From: Phoenicibacter sp963588595 | GTDB taxonomy: Bacteria; Actinomycetota; Coriobacteriia; Coriobacteriales; Eggerthellaceae | Length of the DNA stretch: 5,591 nt | Direction: 5' to 3' | Assembly: GCA_963588595.1 (NCBI GenBank) | Contig: CAVAIA010000073.1 | Location: forward strand, 1-5,591 | Part shown: one piece after another, positions 5,533-5,591 of the stretch | Numbering within the stretch: position 1 is the stretch's first letter | How the letters are laid out: each line of letters starts with the position of its first letter | Made by a program: the position numbers and the translations under genes | Notes under the pieces: generated by a model | What the model saw: the letters and a program-made list of their open reading frames with translations, nothing else | What the model was told of the DNA's origin: nothing | Databases searched by the model: none

Positions 5533-5560
5533 GTAATCCGAAAATGTGTTCGGTTATTAC
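5533..5560 (-). other. Bulged hairpin in the leader of the capsid operon
   Basis: An inverted repeat pairs GTAAT (5533-5537) with ATTAC (5556-5560) and CCGAA (5538-5542) with TTCGG (5549-5553). It leaves a six-base loop at 5543-5548 and a two-base bulge at 5554-5555, which reads AA in the minus-strand RNA. That gives ten base pairs in two stacked five-pair helices. No U-run follows in the minus-strand RNA, so it does not look like a terminator. It starts 15 bases upstream of an intrinsic terminator and both lie in non-coding DNA. A role in anti-termination, RNA stability or protein binding is inference. I do not recognise a named RNA family. Confidence 0.5.
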
Positions 5561-5571
5561 CTAAATTTTGT

Positions 5572-5577
5572 ATTATA
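5572..5577 (-). promoter_or_regulatory. Possible -10 promoter box upstream of the head operon
   Basis: Read on the minus strand, these six bases are a perfect TATAAT. A start site about 7 bases downstream would fall near 5565, just before the hairpin at 5560-5533. The matching -35 element would lie beyond the window end, so it cannot be examined, and there is no TGn extended -10. The surrounding DNA is very AT-rich, so a chance match is quite possible. If real, it would drive the scaffold-to-tape-measure operon through the leader structures described below. Confidence 0.3.
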
Positions 5578-5591
5578 TTTTTGTATTACTT

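Larger units (their letters stand above)
5461..5591. other. Non-coding leader before the structural operon
   Basis: Minus-strand stops close two frames across 5591-5518, and the third has no usable start codon after its early stop near 5586, so I see no gene here. The stretch holds the possible -10 box, the bulged hairpin, the intrinsic terminator and the AAAGGA Shine-Dalgarno of the scaffold gene (5473-5468). No plus-strand gene is supported. Any upstream gene, such as a portal or minor head gene, must end beyond the window. Confidence 0.75.

Noticed and set aside
1..5591. CRISPR array, tRNA, insertion sequence or defence cassette
   Set aside because: I saw no spaced direct repeats, no tRNA-like cloverleaf, no transposase frame and no non-structural gene; the whole window is explained by head-tail genes plus the leader.

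Overview
The window is a contiguous piece of the head-tail structural module of a tailed, siphovirus-like bacteriophage or prophage. Every gene lies on the minus strand, so gene order runs from high to low coordinates. The protein set points to a Gram-positive host: a Gp19/Gp15/Gp42-type head-tail connector, a phi13-type major tail protein, a gp10-like tail-completion protein and a TP901-type tape measure. Base composition is moderately AT-rich, and nearly every gene has a purine-rich Shine-Dalgarno. The scaffold and head-closure proteins resemble those of Actinomycetota phages as much as Bacillota phages, so I do not commit to a phylum. Without the flanks I cannot tell free phage from prophage.

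Layout in transcription order. (1) 5591-5461 is a non-coding leader: a possible -10 box, a bulged hairpin and an intrinsic terminator, all in minus-strand orientation. (2) 5460-4063 holds the scaffolding protein and the HK97-fold major capsid protein. (3) 4047-2143 is the head-tail joining set: a small lysine-tailed protein, a gp6/Gp19-type connector, a two-domain head-closure/adaptor protein, a gp10-like tail-completion protein and a tail terminator. (4) 2133-1038 holds the major tail protein and a pair of overlapping tail-assembly-chaperone frames (G and T). (5) 1025-1 is the N-terminal part of the tape measure protein, which runs off the window. Terminase, portal and any maturation protease would lie beyond 5591. 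Tail tip, fibre and lysis genes would lie beyond position 1.

The genes are packed as one operon. Three junctions overlap (ATGA at 3420/3417 and 2463/2460, and 11 nt at 2828/2818), and the other gaps are only 3-15 nt. The products fit one assembly path: scaffold and capsid build the procapsid, the connector, closure and completion proteins finish the neck, and tail protein, chaperones and tape measure build a tail of fixed length.

The main points for a second look are: a terminator in the leader with no room for a promoter between it and the first gene; a tail-chaperone frameshift that needs +1 or -2 rather than the common -1; a head-closure gene that appears to fuse two related neck-protein domains; and a heptamer (ACGCTGA on the coding strand) found ten times, always in the same orientation and codon phase. 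I see no clearly novel system such as a defence, toxin or mobile-element cassette.
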